NCBI RefSeq assembly: GCF_002013915.1
Contig: NZ_MBTF01000012.1
Location: 186,001-250,000, forward strand
Direction of reading: 5' to 3'
Origin: Mucilaginibacter pedocola
Lineage (GTDB): Bacteria; Bacteroidota; Bacteroidia; Sphingobacteriales; Sphingobacteriaceae
Length of the DNA stretch: 64,000 nucleotides
Below are positions 19,101-27,617 of this stretch, in pieces; position 1 is the stretch's first letter, and each line of letters begins with the position of its first letter. Position numbers and translations under genes: made by a program. The notes under the pieces are model-generated. The model ran no database searches and was not told where the DNA came from. It saw only the letters and a program-made list of their open reading frames with translations.

Positions 19101-22100
19101 TTTCCATAGGGCGCAGGGTATTGTTCATCGGCATTTTAACACGCCCGTTGAGCAGGTACCCATCGCCATTCTTTGCGAGCGATTCAACCTCCAGCGGGAA
19201 GCCATATAACTTAGACACATCGAATATCATGTTAGATGTGAGTGCAAAATTCACCGTTTTTTCATCCACAGGTTTTTGCCCGTTTTTGGCCGGCGGGTGC
19301 GCAAGTACTACCTGCTGCGTGCTGCCCACGGCATTTTTATCGGGCGCTACCGCGGCCATGGTAACGGTATTGTAGGTAATGGGTACGCCCTTCATGCTGT
19401 AAAAACCCTGCGCGTTGGTAGTAACATCGGGGTATTGGCCCGCAAGCTCCTTGATATAAACTTTGGCATTGTAAACCGGTTTACCATCAACGGTAACGGT
19501 GCCGCTTAGCGTAAGGCCTTTCTCCATTTGAATAGTAACCAGCGACATGCTGTTGGCACCTGCCACCTTTACGTTTATTTCCTGCGTTACATAACCGGGC
19601 GATGTTGCACGTACACCATACTGAGGCGAGTTGGTCCGGAATTTAAATTCAGCTCCTTTTTTTGCTGTAGCAATGCCCACAGGCGGGGTTTCGTTCTGCG
19701 GAAGTTGGGTAACATACACCAAACCCGGTAATTGTGTGCCGGTGTTGGCATCCTTAAGGTAAACCGAGGCCTGCGCATAGGGCATGTAAATGTTTATTAC
19801 GCCCAGGTCCTCTACCGAGTTGTCCATCTGTGGTATCCCGTTGGCATCTTTTTTTGGTGCTGCTATTATGCGGGTAAACTCAACTGGTTTGTAATTTACA
19901 TTATCCTCGGGCAGCACGGTAAACTTCACACTGCCATAAGTACTCTGTAATTCGGCAACTTCGGCGACAGTAACGCCTTGTACAGGGTCGCCGGGTGTAA
20001 AGTCCTTTTTAATGGATTTGGTAGCCGCCCAGCTAAAGTTATCACCAACCACTATTTTGCATTTGATAGGCTCGCCGGTATCGCCATCTTTTATACTCAC
20101 CTTCAGTTTACGCGGAGGCATTAAAAAGCCCTTTACATTCTGCTTCATACCCTTGGTAAGCGGGTTGCCCGAGTTGATAATGGTGTAGCCCGAAATAAAG
20201 CCGGCCTTTGAATAAGTAAGCAGTTTCCAGCCTTTGTAATTATCGGTTAACTCATTATCGAACAAAAACAAGCCGTTATCCTGAGTGGTTTGGTAGGCTT
20301 GAACTTGCGCAGCACCCCACATTACCAGGTTGTATATTACCGTTTCAGGGTCGGTATTTTTTACATAGTCTTCAAATTGAGTTTTGCTATACTTCGTCAT
20401 ATCGAACAGGCGAACATTTACGCCCGACATGGCATTGGTGCTGGTATTACTGAACGGATACACGCCCCCATCTATCACCGGCTTTTGCGGATAGCTGATA
20501 AGCGTGCGTGCTATGCCAATGGGGTCGTTATCCAGCGTCGAATTAAGCACCGGGAACTTGTCTATAGCTTTATGAACCGCCATAGTACCTGCCATCTCTA
20601 TTTTTTTCCCATACTCGCTGGAGTAATTTAGGGTAGATAAAATACCCGACTCGGAATACAAGTAATACACATCCGAGGCGTTCAGCGGGTCGCGCACTAC
20701 CATGTGCTTAAACCGGGCAGTGCCGGTTTCGTCCGTCATGCCGTAGCTAATTACCTTATAGGGTACGCCATCTTTATCATTTATGGTTTTCAGCGGCAAG
20801 GCATTTTGCTCACCTTCATCCTTCGGAACGCCCCATGCCGCGGTATTAGCATCCTTTTTCCGGCAGAGGAATACACGCTGGCCGGGCAGGCTTTCTTCTT
20901 TATTGGTGGCCAGGTTTTGCCCTCTCACCGTAAGCACCATACCATGCTCTTTTACATTGGCCACTAACTCCCCCACGTTGTAGGTATTACCTGCTTCCAG
21001 TTGGTAGGCCTTATCGGGGCTACCGTAGTATGGGCTTTGCACACGCACAAACTGGTTCCAGCCGCCGAAAAGGAAGTTTGATGCCGAATGGTACTTATCG
21101 TACTGCATTTGCCCGGCGTTCAGTTCAAAGTAACCATTGGCATCGGTAGTTACCGTGCTATACAGTTCGTTATTGCCCTGTTTGTTATCCAGATCATAAA
21201 CATGCTGTTTGGCAGGGTCTTTCTCTTTGTTATTGATATCATACCAAACCGACTCCAGCGTTATTTGAGTATTAGCCAACGGCTTGGCCGTCCCGTTCTT
21301 AAATTGATATTTCAGCACGCCTTTAACGATGATAGATACATAAGCAGGTTTCAGGTCTACTTTATGACTACGTATTTTTTGGGCAAGCACGGGCGTAAAT
21401 TCTTCCTGGCTTTCCAGGGGCAAAGCTATCTGCACCGGCTCGAACATCACTTTTGATGATTTGTATTCTACATACACCCAATAGTTTTCGCCAAGCGGGT
21501 TATCCACCATATTTTGCAACACATACTGGCCCGAATACTTATCGAACAGGCCAAGGTCCTTGTCCTTGCTCAGCGTTATCTCACGTTTGGTAACCACATA
21601 AAAATTCTTCGAGCCAAAATATTTTTGTGCATCGGCAGCGGGCTTAAAAGCAGGACGGGCAAGGTTATCGCCATCATCGTAAGGCCTTATGGTAGATTTT
21701 GGCCCGTATTCAGTTAAGATGTACAGGTTGGCCACGCCGCCATCCTTGTTCTCTACCGATGCATTTTGCTGTGCACCCGTGTTGGAGCCTGCCTCTTTAT
21801 TGCGATCGATATTTACGGTGAGGTTATAATTTTTCACGAACACGCCCACATCGCCCATGGCACCTGTACCCACTTCATCCTCTTCGGGCAGGTTTATGTA
21901 AACGTATTTCGTAGGGTCGGTGTAATGCTTGTCTTTTATGTTTACGTAGTAGCCATACACCAATGCGCGGTTATCCCCCATTTCCTGCAATATTTTGCAC
22001 GGGCGCATAGTGGTAAAGTTGAACTTGTAATAACCATTGGTATCGGTTTTTGCCGTAGCCAGTACTTCGCCCAAACCGTTTTGGCTGTTTCCGGCTACGT

Positions 22101-23418
22101 TTATGCCAATGGGTTGCCCTATGGTGGGTATGCTATCCATGGGGATAGAGTCGGGCAGTGCTTGTGTTTGTGCTAAAGTTTTCACCTGCCCGTTCTTTAC
22201 CGACATAGCCGCTTTATCAGTTAAAGCACCGGGAGCATTAGCCGATTTTGGGATAGCACCCGACTGTATCGACGAAGCGGGCCCATTGGTGTTTTTGCTC
22301 CCATTTTTATTTATGGTACTGTAAGCCTTTGGCTTAATATCCATCTTTACCAAAAATATGCCGTAGCAAAGCTGCACATCGGCATAGCGCAAAGGCACGG
22401 TATCCAACTTGCGGCCGGGGAACGATGCGAACTGCACCTCTTTAATATCCTGATGGTATTGGTAAGTTAAATGCCCCGAAACTTCGTATTTGCGGACCGC
22501 CAGTTTCATGTTACCTTCTATTGCCAGATCGGGTTTATCCTCAGGGTCGTAGTAGAACATGGCACCGGGGCTTGCACCTTTGTTACGGAAGGTTGTGCGG
22601 CCCGTTGGGTCGCTGCTTACTACGCGCCAGGCATAGCGTTTGCCGGGCTTCAGGCCCAGGTCGCGGGCGTTATATACATAGGTTGATGATGGCAGGTTTC
22701 TGCGCAGCGTTGGGAAGGTAACCGAATTAAGCACCTGGTTGGGGTCTTTGATATTATCGGGCATTTCGGCTACGATGAGCTGGTATTGCGTACCAACGGG
22801 CACGGTGCCGGGGTTCACCCAGTTGAAGGTAACGTTCTGTATTTTGGTAGCGCGCACATGTGCCTGCGGCATGGGGTTCATCAGCACCGGCGGCTCGGGG
22901 TAAACAATATTGAGTATGGTACAACCCAGTGGTGCTTGTGCCGAAAGTATCTCGCTGCTGCTGTAATCAACCGCGGTTACGCAGAAATTATAGTTCCCCT
23001 CGGGAATGCGCGAGGTTTGGGCCAGTGTGGTTTTGCTAATACCGTAAACATTCAGGTTATCAATACTGAAGATATCCTTCAGCGCCAAACCATTCAGTTG
23101 CTTTACTTCGCGCGGGTTTAGCACGATGGGCTGCAGCGGCACATAGTTGGCGCGGGTGGTAATGCGTATGCCGTTATCGCCCTCCAGTTTGCCCGTAAGT
23201 TTTATGTTCAGTTGTTCGCCGGTATTGTTCTGCAGCACTAACAGCACTTTGGATGCATTACTGCCCGAATAATCGGAATAATAAGGCGAATATGGCGGGA
23301 ATATGGCGGTGCTTACATTCACCTTTTGGGCAAATAGCCAAAGTGGCATCAGCAGCACAGCGAGGCAAAGCGCAGTTGCCTTTGCTAATTTTTTACCGGT
23401 GTAAATTGTGTTTCTCAT
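16198..23418 (-). CDS. Giant TANFOR-domain secreted protein (2406 residues)
   Basis: A very large exported protein. A signal peptide ends near LWLFAQ (residue 31). A TANFOR domain (named from Tannerella forsythia) spans about 32-175 (AIFPPYSPYYSDYSG, GDNGIRITTRANY, QPIVLNPREVK, RIPEGNYNFCV). An FN3-like segment runs to about 285. Several carboxypeptidase-regulatory-like beta modules follow, near 450, 690, 830 and 1295-1345 (LSGTVTVDGKPVYNAKVYIK). The C-terminal third (about 1700-2400) is rich in short beta-strands with LNGxxxF repeats and ends with paired cysteines (VCVGSC, CDDDC). No sorting tag is visible. It lies between an outer-membrane barrel gene (6 bases) and the FN3 gene (1 base) in one operon. 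It is probably an extracellular or periplasm-spanning structural component; function unknown. Confidence 0.85.
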   Translation of the reverse strand: MRNTIYTGKKLAKATALCLAVLLMPLWLFAQKVNVSTAIFPPYSPYYSDYSGSNASKVLLVLQNNTGEQLNIKLTGKLEGDNGIRITTRANYVPLQPIVLNPREVKQLNGLALKDIFSIDNLNVYGISKTTLAQTSRIPEGNYNFCVTAVDYSSSEILSAQAPLGCTILNIVYPEPPVLMNPMPQAHVRATKIQNVTFNWVNPGTVPVGTQYQLIVAEMPDNIKDPNQVLNSVTFPTLRRNLPSSTYVYNARDLGLKPGKRYAWRVVSSDPTGRTTFRNKGASPGAMFYYDPEDKPDLAIEGNMKLAVRKYEVSGHLTYQYHQDIKEVQFASFPGRKLDTVPLRYADVQLCYGIFLVKMDIKPKAYSTINKNGSKNTNGPASSIQSGAIPKSANAPGALTDKAAMSVKNGQVKTLAQTQALPDSIPMDSIPTIGQPIGINVAGNSQNGLGEVLATAKTDTNGYYKFNFTTMRPCKILQEMGDNRALVYGYYVNIKDKHYTDPTKYVYINLPEEDEVGTGAMGDVGVFVKNYNLTVNIDRNKEAGSNTGAQQNASVENKDGGVANLYILTEYGPKSTIRPYDDGDNLARPAFKPAADAQKYFGSKNFYVVTKREITLSKDKDLGLFDKYSGQYVLQNMVDNPLGENYWVYVEYKSSKVMFEPVQIALPLESQEEFTPVLAQKIRSHKVDLKPAYVSIIVKGVLKYQFKNGTAKPLANTQITLESVWYDINNKEKDPAKQHVYDLDNKQGNNELYSTVTTDANGYFELNAGQMQYDKYHSASNFLFGGWNQFVRVQSPYYGSPDKAYQLEAGNTYNVGELVANVKEHGMVLTVRGQNLATNKEESLPGQRVFLCRKKDANTAAWGVPKDEGEQNALPLKTINDKDGVPYKVISYGMTDETGTARFKHMVVRDPLNASDVYYLYSESGILSTLNYSSEYGKKIEMAGTMAVHKAIDKFPVLNSTLDNDPIGIARTLISYPQKPVIDGGVYPFSNTSTNAMSGVNVRLFDMTKYSKTQFEDYVKNTDPETVIYNLVMWGAAQVQAYQTTQDNGLFLFDNELTDNYKGWKLLTYSKAGFISGYTIINSGNPLTKGMKQNVKGFLMPPRKLKVSIKDGDTGEPIKCKIVVGDNFSWAATKSIKKDFTPGDPVQGVTVAEVAELQSTYGSVKFTVLPEDNVNYKPVEFTRIIAAPKKDANGIPQMDNSVEDLGVINIYMPYAQASVYLKDANTGTQLPGLVYVTQLPQNETPPVGIATAKKGAEFKFRTNSPQYGVRATSPGYVTQEINVKVAGANSMSLVTIQMEKGLTLSGTVTVDGKPVYNAKVYIKELAGQYPDVTTNAQGFYSMKGVPITYNTVTMAAVAPDKNAVGSTQQVVLAHPPAKNGQKPVDEKTVNFALTSNMIFDVSKLYGFPLEVESLAKNGDGYLLNGRVKMPMNNTLRPMESSYLTLKNVAVAAPQAKSSQPKGNSNSGQISVNTDVLTPQMQTIKPTGKVLSQEHYIEAQVFNKYYVDIYGPQGVELQAKNSAQTQGSVYASLLMPSDGVTKAVEWEGNVMLVPVSVGSDAVEKGKSTSPSFGDVMPSDKEVQAAMGINPTTMSVGYSTNTNKKTTTVDAKAGGDKQVSADGLGLGANVGQYNNDANKPKTANNSSQTPGANMEAPFDIMYSAGGAAQFSKLQFKKRYGGDFIYKLNNIYNVEARPFSSIDAAGLHLFSTIHTNLQNVAEPDLYINAGEVLVTDKPLSTIIGSTDLNIPLDDWNLKGKWYLQKGNIKLTGNLFAGTLTLPVSGLEVSETSLGFGDIQVTNIGLAGVYKMNINPAETMTSFGFDKAAKYGTLYNQAYGAWSLSLLPKDPKKPLTQLAHLKDLAENDLVNIMNISLYSKGGESRVMLMQDHPTLTLNGFASFKPYEAENTKDFFKLNGSLDLNIPAITGLSDKTYSVMYAAEGNQLAHKHQNLPALNMVSNGVRVEFYDKWQSFVNGKLMLNGIVRDKVAASPYNLAVRLTKYAPGSQSIMVRDSAINVVDMGKNLQTNKPQQMVAIKGGMIGTELAWDNFHFEGDIVGADGMREEAAEKAKKTHMAFEVKGDLVANNAEIGVKNLSLGAADNFNITYDFEKQAIVGSFHVLEKTENATFDTDFEFQLGSGQWYLLGSAKISDIKNTPVPVNGAAGAVCVGSCTLTPDMMQIIQSKFHDGILPNDFEANFHTLHGTLLVTAVDLNLPLIPDINLNLGPIAHVTVEKGIYANAYLGLQFEEKPNVIGGIKVGVYVKVSAGASVLVGCAGLKLGAEVNAAVNTKIILPPYGEFIKFQSPDQLVEKSDITMGAEANVILTGEAYYGWGVCDDDCSSIKVWGVKIPPGCHKSGIGKGMTLTFGAKVQKPEGTLTPTRGEVYVKLFDEPHTAQINIPGFSFKQL

Positions 23419-23424
23419 ATCCTG

Positions 23425-25104
23425 TTAAAAGCTATGGGTAAGGTTAACCTGCGAGCGGAACTCGTTGAACGACGGTAGCGTAGCATCTTTAGAGTTGCTC
23501 TTGAGGTAGATGAGTGTTAGGTTGGCGGCATCTCGGCTGCTTAAGCGGTAGCCGCTGTTGAAGGTAAGGTTGAACAGGCTGCCCGCATTAATGCCGTTAT
23601 TTTTTTGCTGTTGGTAGCTGAACGAGCTGTTAAGCGTCAGTTTACTTTTCAGCAATTGCTTATCAATACCAATGCTTGGCCCGTAAAATTTGGTATGCAT
23701 CAGGTAAACATCCGCCAGGGTGTAATTGATGCCTGCGTTTAAACCAAGCCCTTGTTTAGAAAGCGAGAGATTATAATTCAAATTGGCGGTTTTGCTGTTG
23801 CTGAGGCTTTGCGCCGATGTAAAACGGTTAAGATCGGACAGCGACTGGATATTGGCCACCAATATAAAACTGTGCTGTTTTTCGGCAGGGCCCATGGTGT
23901 AGCGCAGCATGGTGCTTACATTATAATTGGTTCGCGCTACGCGGAAGGTGTCTATCACGGGGTTAAGCCCCCTATCCTGCCTGATGCCGTAGTTGGAGTA
24001 GCGCACATCGGCACCAAACTTTTGCTTATTGTAGCTTACGCCCAGCGAGCTGATGGTGCGTTTAGAGGTTACCAACTTATCGTTCATCAAATTATCGTGC
24101 TGAAGGCCGAGGCTGCCGCTAAGGTTGAGCAGGTTATTCATTAGCCTGATATTGCCCTGCATGGTGTAATTCTCTACATCAGTTTCGAAGTAGTAGGCCC
24201 CCATCGACTTGTAGTCAGGGTCGATGCGTTTGTATTGCAGGCGCAGGTTGTAGTTGTTGTTGGAATAGCCGATGCCTGTTTCAGCGGCTTTAAGCAATTG
24301 GGTAGATGCGTTGAGCGTGATAAGGCTACGGATAAAAGCTATCTTATCCAGTTCGAGGTTCTTCAGCGAATCGGACTTTTGATCGCGGGTGTAAATGCTG
24401 GCGGCAACATCAAAGTCCCAGGTAAAATGTTTCAGAATAGAAAAGCGCGAATTGATACCCAGCACCACGTTCTCGGCAGGCGAAAGCCCTGAGGCCAATG
24501 GCGGGTTGGTTAACGATGTGATATCATCCTTCGCTTTCAGGAAGGTTACATCCACGTGGTTCAGCTCGGTGCCGTAACCAATGCGGGTGCTGTACCCGGT
24601 GCGCCGATAAGCAGGTGTTTGGAAAGAAAGCGGCTCGGTTGAGGTTTCTTCGATAGCTTTATTGAACCTGCCGTATAAAAAGCCAAAGCGCAGTTTGCCG
24701 GGGTTAAGCTCTACCCCGCCCCCCAGGAAATTGTAACCGCCCATGGTATAAGGCGACCAGCTAATGCTTTGCCAGCCGGCATGCACGGTAACCCATTTGT
24801 ATTGCGGACTAATACCATACTGATTAAAAGGTTGCCTGAAACCACGCTGCTGATCGCTCACTACCACGGTGAACGGGAAGGTAACGCCATAGATAGAAAT
24901 AAAGGGCGAACCTGCCAGCATGTACGAGAACTTGCGTTCACGGGCATCAATACCGCTCGAAGTATAGGTACCCAAGCCCAAGCCGGCGGTGCCGCCAATA
25001 GCAAAGGGTTTTGCCCCAAGCATTTGGCCAACATCCTGCGCGGCGCCCCTGTACCAACCCAACAGGCAAAGCAGCAGCACGATAACATGTTTATAATGTT
25101 TCAT
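23425..25104 (-). CDS. Outer-membrane beta-barrel protein of the surface operon
   Basis: A 559-residue protein with a signal peptide (cleavage near YRGAAQ, residue 22) and alternating amphipathic strands along its whole length. Many strands end in aromatic residues (LRFGFLYGRFNKA, NYNLRLQYKRID, ADVRYSNYGIRQ), and the last strand ends in phenylalanine (RSQVNLTHSF), typical of BamA-inserted barrels. There is no TonB box, plug or SusC-like domain, and it does not look like PorP/SprF. Its gene is 6 bases before the giant TANFOR gene and 66 bases after the collagen-like gene, so it may anchor or export those proteins. I do not recognise a named family. Confidence 0.75.
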   Translation of the reverse strand: MKHYKHVIVLLLCLLGWYRGAAQDVGQMLGAKPFAIGGTAGLGLGTYTSSGIDARERKFSYMLAGSPFISIYGVTFPFTVVVSDQQRGFRQPFNQYGISPQYKWVTVHAGWQSISWSPYTMGGYNFLGGGVELNPGKLRFGFLYGRFNKAIEETSTEPLSFQTPAYRRTGYSTRIGYGTELNHVDVTFLKAKDDITSLTNPPLASGLSPAENVVLGINSRFSILKHFTWDFDVAASIYTRDQKSDSLKNLELDKIAFIRSLITLNASTQLLKAAETGIGYSNNNYNLRLQYKRIDPDYKSMGAYYFETDVENYTMQGNIRLMNNLLNLSGSLGLQHDNLMNDKLVTSKRTISSLGVSYNKQKFGADVRYSNYGIRQDRGLNPVIDTFRVARTNYNVSTMLRYTMGPAEKQHSFILVANIQSLSDLNRFTSAQSLSNSKTANLNYNLSLSKQGLGLNAGINYTLADVYLMHTKFYGPSIGIDKQLLKSKLTLNSSFSYQQQKNNGINAGSLFNLTFNSGYRLSSRDAANLTLIYLKSNSKDATLPSFNEFRSQVNLTHSF

Positions 25105-25134
25105 CTTTTGTAAAAGCTGTGTGTTTTGAAATAT

Positions 25135-25157
25135 GCCGGCGGCCGTTCTCCGCCGGC
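25135..25157. other. Strong GC-rich hairpin between the collagen-like and barrel genes
   Basis: GCCGGCGG (25135-25142) pairs perfectly with CCGCCGGC (25150-25157) around a 7-base loop. Read leftward it is not followed by a T run, so it is more likely an mRNA-stability or attenuation element than a full terminator. Confidence 0.55.
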
Positions 25158-25170
25158 CATTTGCTACCTT

Positions 25171-26655
25171 TTAGTTGGCGGTAAGTTTGTGTTGTTGTAT
25201 GTTGCTGTATTGGCGCAGGGCCTGTTCCATCGGCATGCGCGGCACGGTATTTAAGCGCCCCGTTGAGGTTTGCGGCACCGTGATGATGCGTATCTTATCA
25301 ACCTGAAGCAGTTGTTCGGCAATGCGAACGTTCGGTGCATACCCGTATATTTTTACAAATACGCCGTCGGCATTGGTGTAGGCTACGTAATTGTAAGTTT
25401 GCGGGCTGCCAAAATTGGTGGGCAGGGTACTGTAGGCCAGTTGTACCCAGCTATTGGTTTCGTTTGTGAGGTGCATGTACACCAGCACTATGCCTGTATT
25501 CACTACATTGGCCACCGAATCGGGCAGGCGGAATACGCTGGTAGAATCGCTCTCGGGGCGCATTTGCACCAGTTTCCAGTTGGTAAGCGGCGCAGTATTG
25601 CCGTCTCCTCCCTGCATCGAATACCATTGCAGCGAAGTGCCGTCGGCGGTTTCATAAGTATTTACCGTTGTGCTGCCTACTGCCTGGCGCAAGGGTACGC
25701 CGCGTACCCAGCCATCTGCATTTTTAGGCCCGTAGAGGGTATAGTGGGTAACATCGAGGTAGAAATCGCCATTATTGCCAATGGTGTTATCGGGACGGCC
25801 AAGGTCACTGAGGATAGTATTACCATTGGTACCATTCGCACCCGCCTCGCCCTGCGGGCCTTGTGCGCCGGTCGCGCCTGTGGCTCCCGTAGCTCCTGTA
25901 GCGCCAACTAATGATGTACCAACGCCCCAACCACCGGCCAAAGTTTTAGGGCCGTATAGCGCGCGCGAAGTTTTATCGAAGTAATAGTCGCCCGCTTTGC
26001 CCAGCGCGCCATCGGGTGCGCCGTTGCCGCTGTAAATCATACTACCATCGGCACCGGCCGGGCCAATGGGCCCTTGCGGGCCTTGTGCACCTTTAAGCAA
26101 TACAGGTGTGCCCCAGGTGCGGTTCTTGGGTCCATATAATTGTAAGTTATCTTTATCTAAATAATAGTCGCCAACCGCGCCAATGGTTTCTGATGGCGCG
26201 CCGCTACCACTCAATATTTGGCTGCCTGCGGCTCCGTTGGCACCTGTAGCACCAGTAGCTCCCTGCTGGCCTTGCGCTCCGGTGGCACCGGTAGCTCCTG
26301 TAGCACCAGTGGCTCCCGTCGGCCCGGCGGGGCCTTGCGGGCCAGTTGCGCCGGTAGCGCCTGTTGCCCCTGTAAGTTGTAATGGTGTTCCCCAGCCCGA
26401 GGTTGTTTTAGGACCGTAGAGCGCACCAGTGTTGCGATCGAGGTAGTAATCGCCATTTTGGCCTATGGTGGTTGCGGGTGTGCCGGTGCCACTATATATT
26501 ACCGAGCCATCTTTACCGGCCGGGCCAACTGCGCCCTGGGCACCTGTATCGCCTTTGGGTCCTTGCAAGCCATCGGGGCCCTGCAGGCCTTCTTTGCTGC
26601 AAGCGCTAAATATGCTTACCCATACTAATGCAAAAAATAAAGTTTTCAGTTTCAT
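25171..26655 (-). CDS. Modular collagen-like lipoprotein (first gene of the surface operon)
   Basis: A 494-residue protein with lipobox FSA-C19 and Gly-X-Y stretches (about 23-50, 96-145, 189-205, 250-280, rich in GAT and GPQ triplets). Four roughly 40-residue modules alternate with them (about 55-95, 149-188, 208-250, 282-325), each reading GDYYLD...LYGPK...WG. The C-terminal head (about 330-494) shares NTGIVLVYM...W with the head of the collagen-like lipoprotein at 13037. It resembles phage-tail-fibre and Bacillus-filament style stalks on a lipid anchor. It leads the operon collagen-like, barrel, TANFOR, FN3. A weak copy of the two-component palindrome lies 113 bases upstream of its start. 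Binding target unknown. Confidence 0.83.
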   Translation of the reverse strand: MKLKTLFFALVWVSIFSACSKEGLQGPDGLQGPKGDTGAQGAVGPAGKDGSVIYSGTGTPATTIGQNGDYYLDRNTGALYGPKTTSGWGTPLQLTGATGATGATGPQGPAGPTGATGATGATGATGAQGQQGATGATGANGAAGSQILSGSGAPSETIGAVGDYYLDKDNLQLYGPKNRTWGTPVLLKGAQGPQGPIGPAGADGSMIYSGNGAPDGALGKAGDYYFDKTSRALYGPKTLAGGWGVGTSLVGATGATGATGATGAQGPQGEAGANGTNGNTILSDLGRPDNTIGNNGDFYLDVTHYTLYGPKNADGWVRGVPLRQAVGSTTVNTYETADGTSLQWYSMQGGDGNTAPLTNWKLVQMRPESDSTSVFRLPDSVANVVNTGIVLVYMHLTNETNSWVQLAYSTLPTNFGSPQTYNYVAYTNADGVFVKIYGYAPNVRIAEQLLQVDKIRIITVPQTSTGRLNTVPRMPMEQALRQYSNIQQHKLTAN

Positions 26656-26737
26656 AAGTCCGTTTTTTAATTGAGATCAAGGCAACCGAAAAGCATTAGG
26701 GAACTTTCCGCATCGAGGTTATTGTTTTTCGACGATA

Positions 26738-26785
26738 CGAAATTGCAAGGTTCACACTTATGGGTCAATCATATAAACTTATGGT
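26738..26785 (-). promoter_or_regulatory. Possible regulator site and promoter of the surface operon
   Basis: The plus-strand sequence ATCATATAAACTTATGGT (26768-26785) read in reverse complement matches the palindrome in front of the second response regulator at 16 of 18 positions. At the shared 22-base gap the minus strand has CAATTTCG (26738-26745), only a 6-of-8 match to TAnnTTTG. Site and promoter are tentative. Confidence 0.35.
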
Positions 26786-26835
26786 TTTGGGGATGTGCAG
26801 ATGAGGGTTTGAAGTGTATGGAAAAATGGGAGCTT

Positions 26836-26928
26836 TGTCATGCTGAGGGACGAAGCATCTAATAGCGGTAATGCTTAACGGTAATGCATAATTCGCTAAT
26901 AGATCCTTCGCTATCGCTCAGGATGACA
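26836..26928. repeat. Dispersed palindromic repeat (TGTCATgCTGAG / CTCAGGATGACA type)
   Basis: The ends form an imperfect inverted repeat: TGTCATGCTGAGGGACGAAG near 26836 pairs with CTTCGCTATCGCTCAGGATG near 26907-26926. An internal direct repeat GCGGTAATGC / ACGGTAATGC lies between. It looks like a member of a dispersed intergenic family. The rest of 26656-26953 holds only the putative promoter. Confidence 0.5.
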
Positions 26929-26953
26929 AAAGTAATAAAGGTTAAATATCGCC

Positions 26954-27601
26954 TTATTTCGAATTATTGATCAGCTTTTCCCTTATGGCTTTGGCCACCG
27001 CTTCGGATTTGGAGTTTACGTGAAGTTTTTTGTAGATATTGGTGATGTGGGTGCAAACGGTACCCATGCTAATAAAGCAATGATCGGCTATCATTTTATA
27101 GCTATCGCCTTTTACCAGGCAGCTTAAAACCTCTTTTTCGCGGGCAGAGAGGTCGTATTCGTTGTTAGTAACATTTTTTTTCTCTCTAAAGAAATCCAGC
27201 ACCTTGCGGGCTATGTTGGCGTTCATGGGCGCGCCGCCCTGGTAAACCTCAGTAATAGCTTCCAGTATGCGGGCAGGCGGGGTTTTCTTCAATAAATACC
27301 CCGTTGCGCCCGACTGTATGGCATCAAAAACTTTCCCTGTATCATCATACGAGGTAAGCATCAGTACATTTACATCCGGGAAATTGCTTTTAATGAGCGC
27401 TGTAGCTTCGATGCCGTTCATGCCGGGCATATCAATATCCATCAGAACTACATCGGTTTCGGCGCTTGCAAGGTCGGTTATCAAATGGTCGCAATTGGGG
27501 TACGCGCCTGCGAGTGTGTAACCGGGCGTGCCCGAAATAAGGTAGTTCAGGCTTTCGCGCAATGCGTTATTATCATCAAATACAGTTACCCTTAGCTCCA
27601 A
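26954..27601 (-). CDS. LuxR/NarL-family response regulator, paralogue, TTG start
   Basis: A 215-residue regulator: receiver domain with D9-D10 and phospho-acceptor D55 (LMDIDMP), and a LuxR helix-turn-helix (DLSAREKEVLSCLVKGDSYK..., recognition helix around ISMGTVCTHITNIY). The start must be the TTG at 27601: an in-frame stop lies four codons upstream and no ATG or GTG is available before the domain begins. A TTG start may lower its expression. It is 55 bases downstream of the second propeller kinase, its likely partner. It closely resembles the regulator at 11709 but has a different recognition helix, matching the slightly different palindrome in front of it. It probably controls the adjacent surface operon (inference). 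Confidence 0.9.
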   Translation of the reverse strand: MELRVTVFDDNNALRESLNYLISGTPGYTLAGAYPNCDHLITDLASAETDVVLMDIDMPGMNGIEATALIKSNFPDVNVLMLTSYDDTGKVFDAIQSGATGYLLKKTPPARILEAITEVYQGGAPMNANIARKVLDFFREKKNVTNNEYDLSAREKEVLSCLVKGDSYKMIADHCFISMGTVCTHITNIYKKLHVNSKSEAVAKAIREKLINNSK

Positions 27602-27617
27602 AGCATATAAATTTTAG

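Noticed and set aside
14208..26655. Type IX secretion cargo or PorP/SprF gliding proteins
   Set aside because: No C-terminal sorting domain is visible in the TANFOR, FN3 or collagen-like proteins, and the barrel lacks the PorP pattern.
25677..26674. Several frames opposite or out of frame with the large collagen-like gene, and a CRISPR-like look of its repeated DNA
   Set aside because: The repeats are triplet-periodic collagen codons without unique spacers, and the extra frames are shadows of the biased composition.
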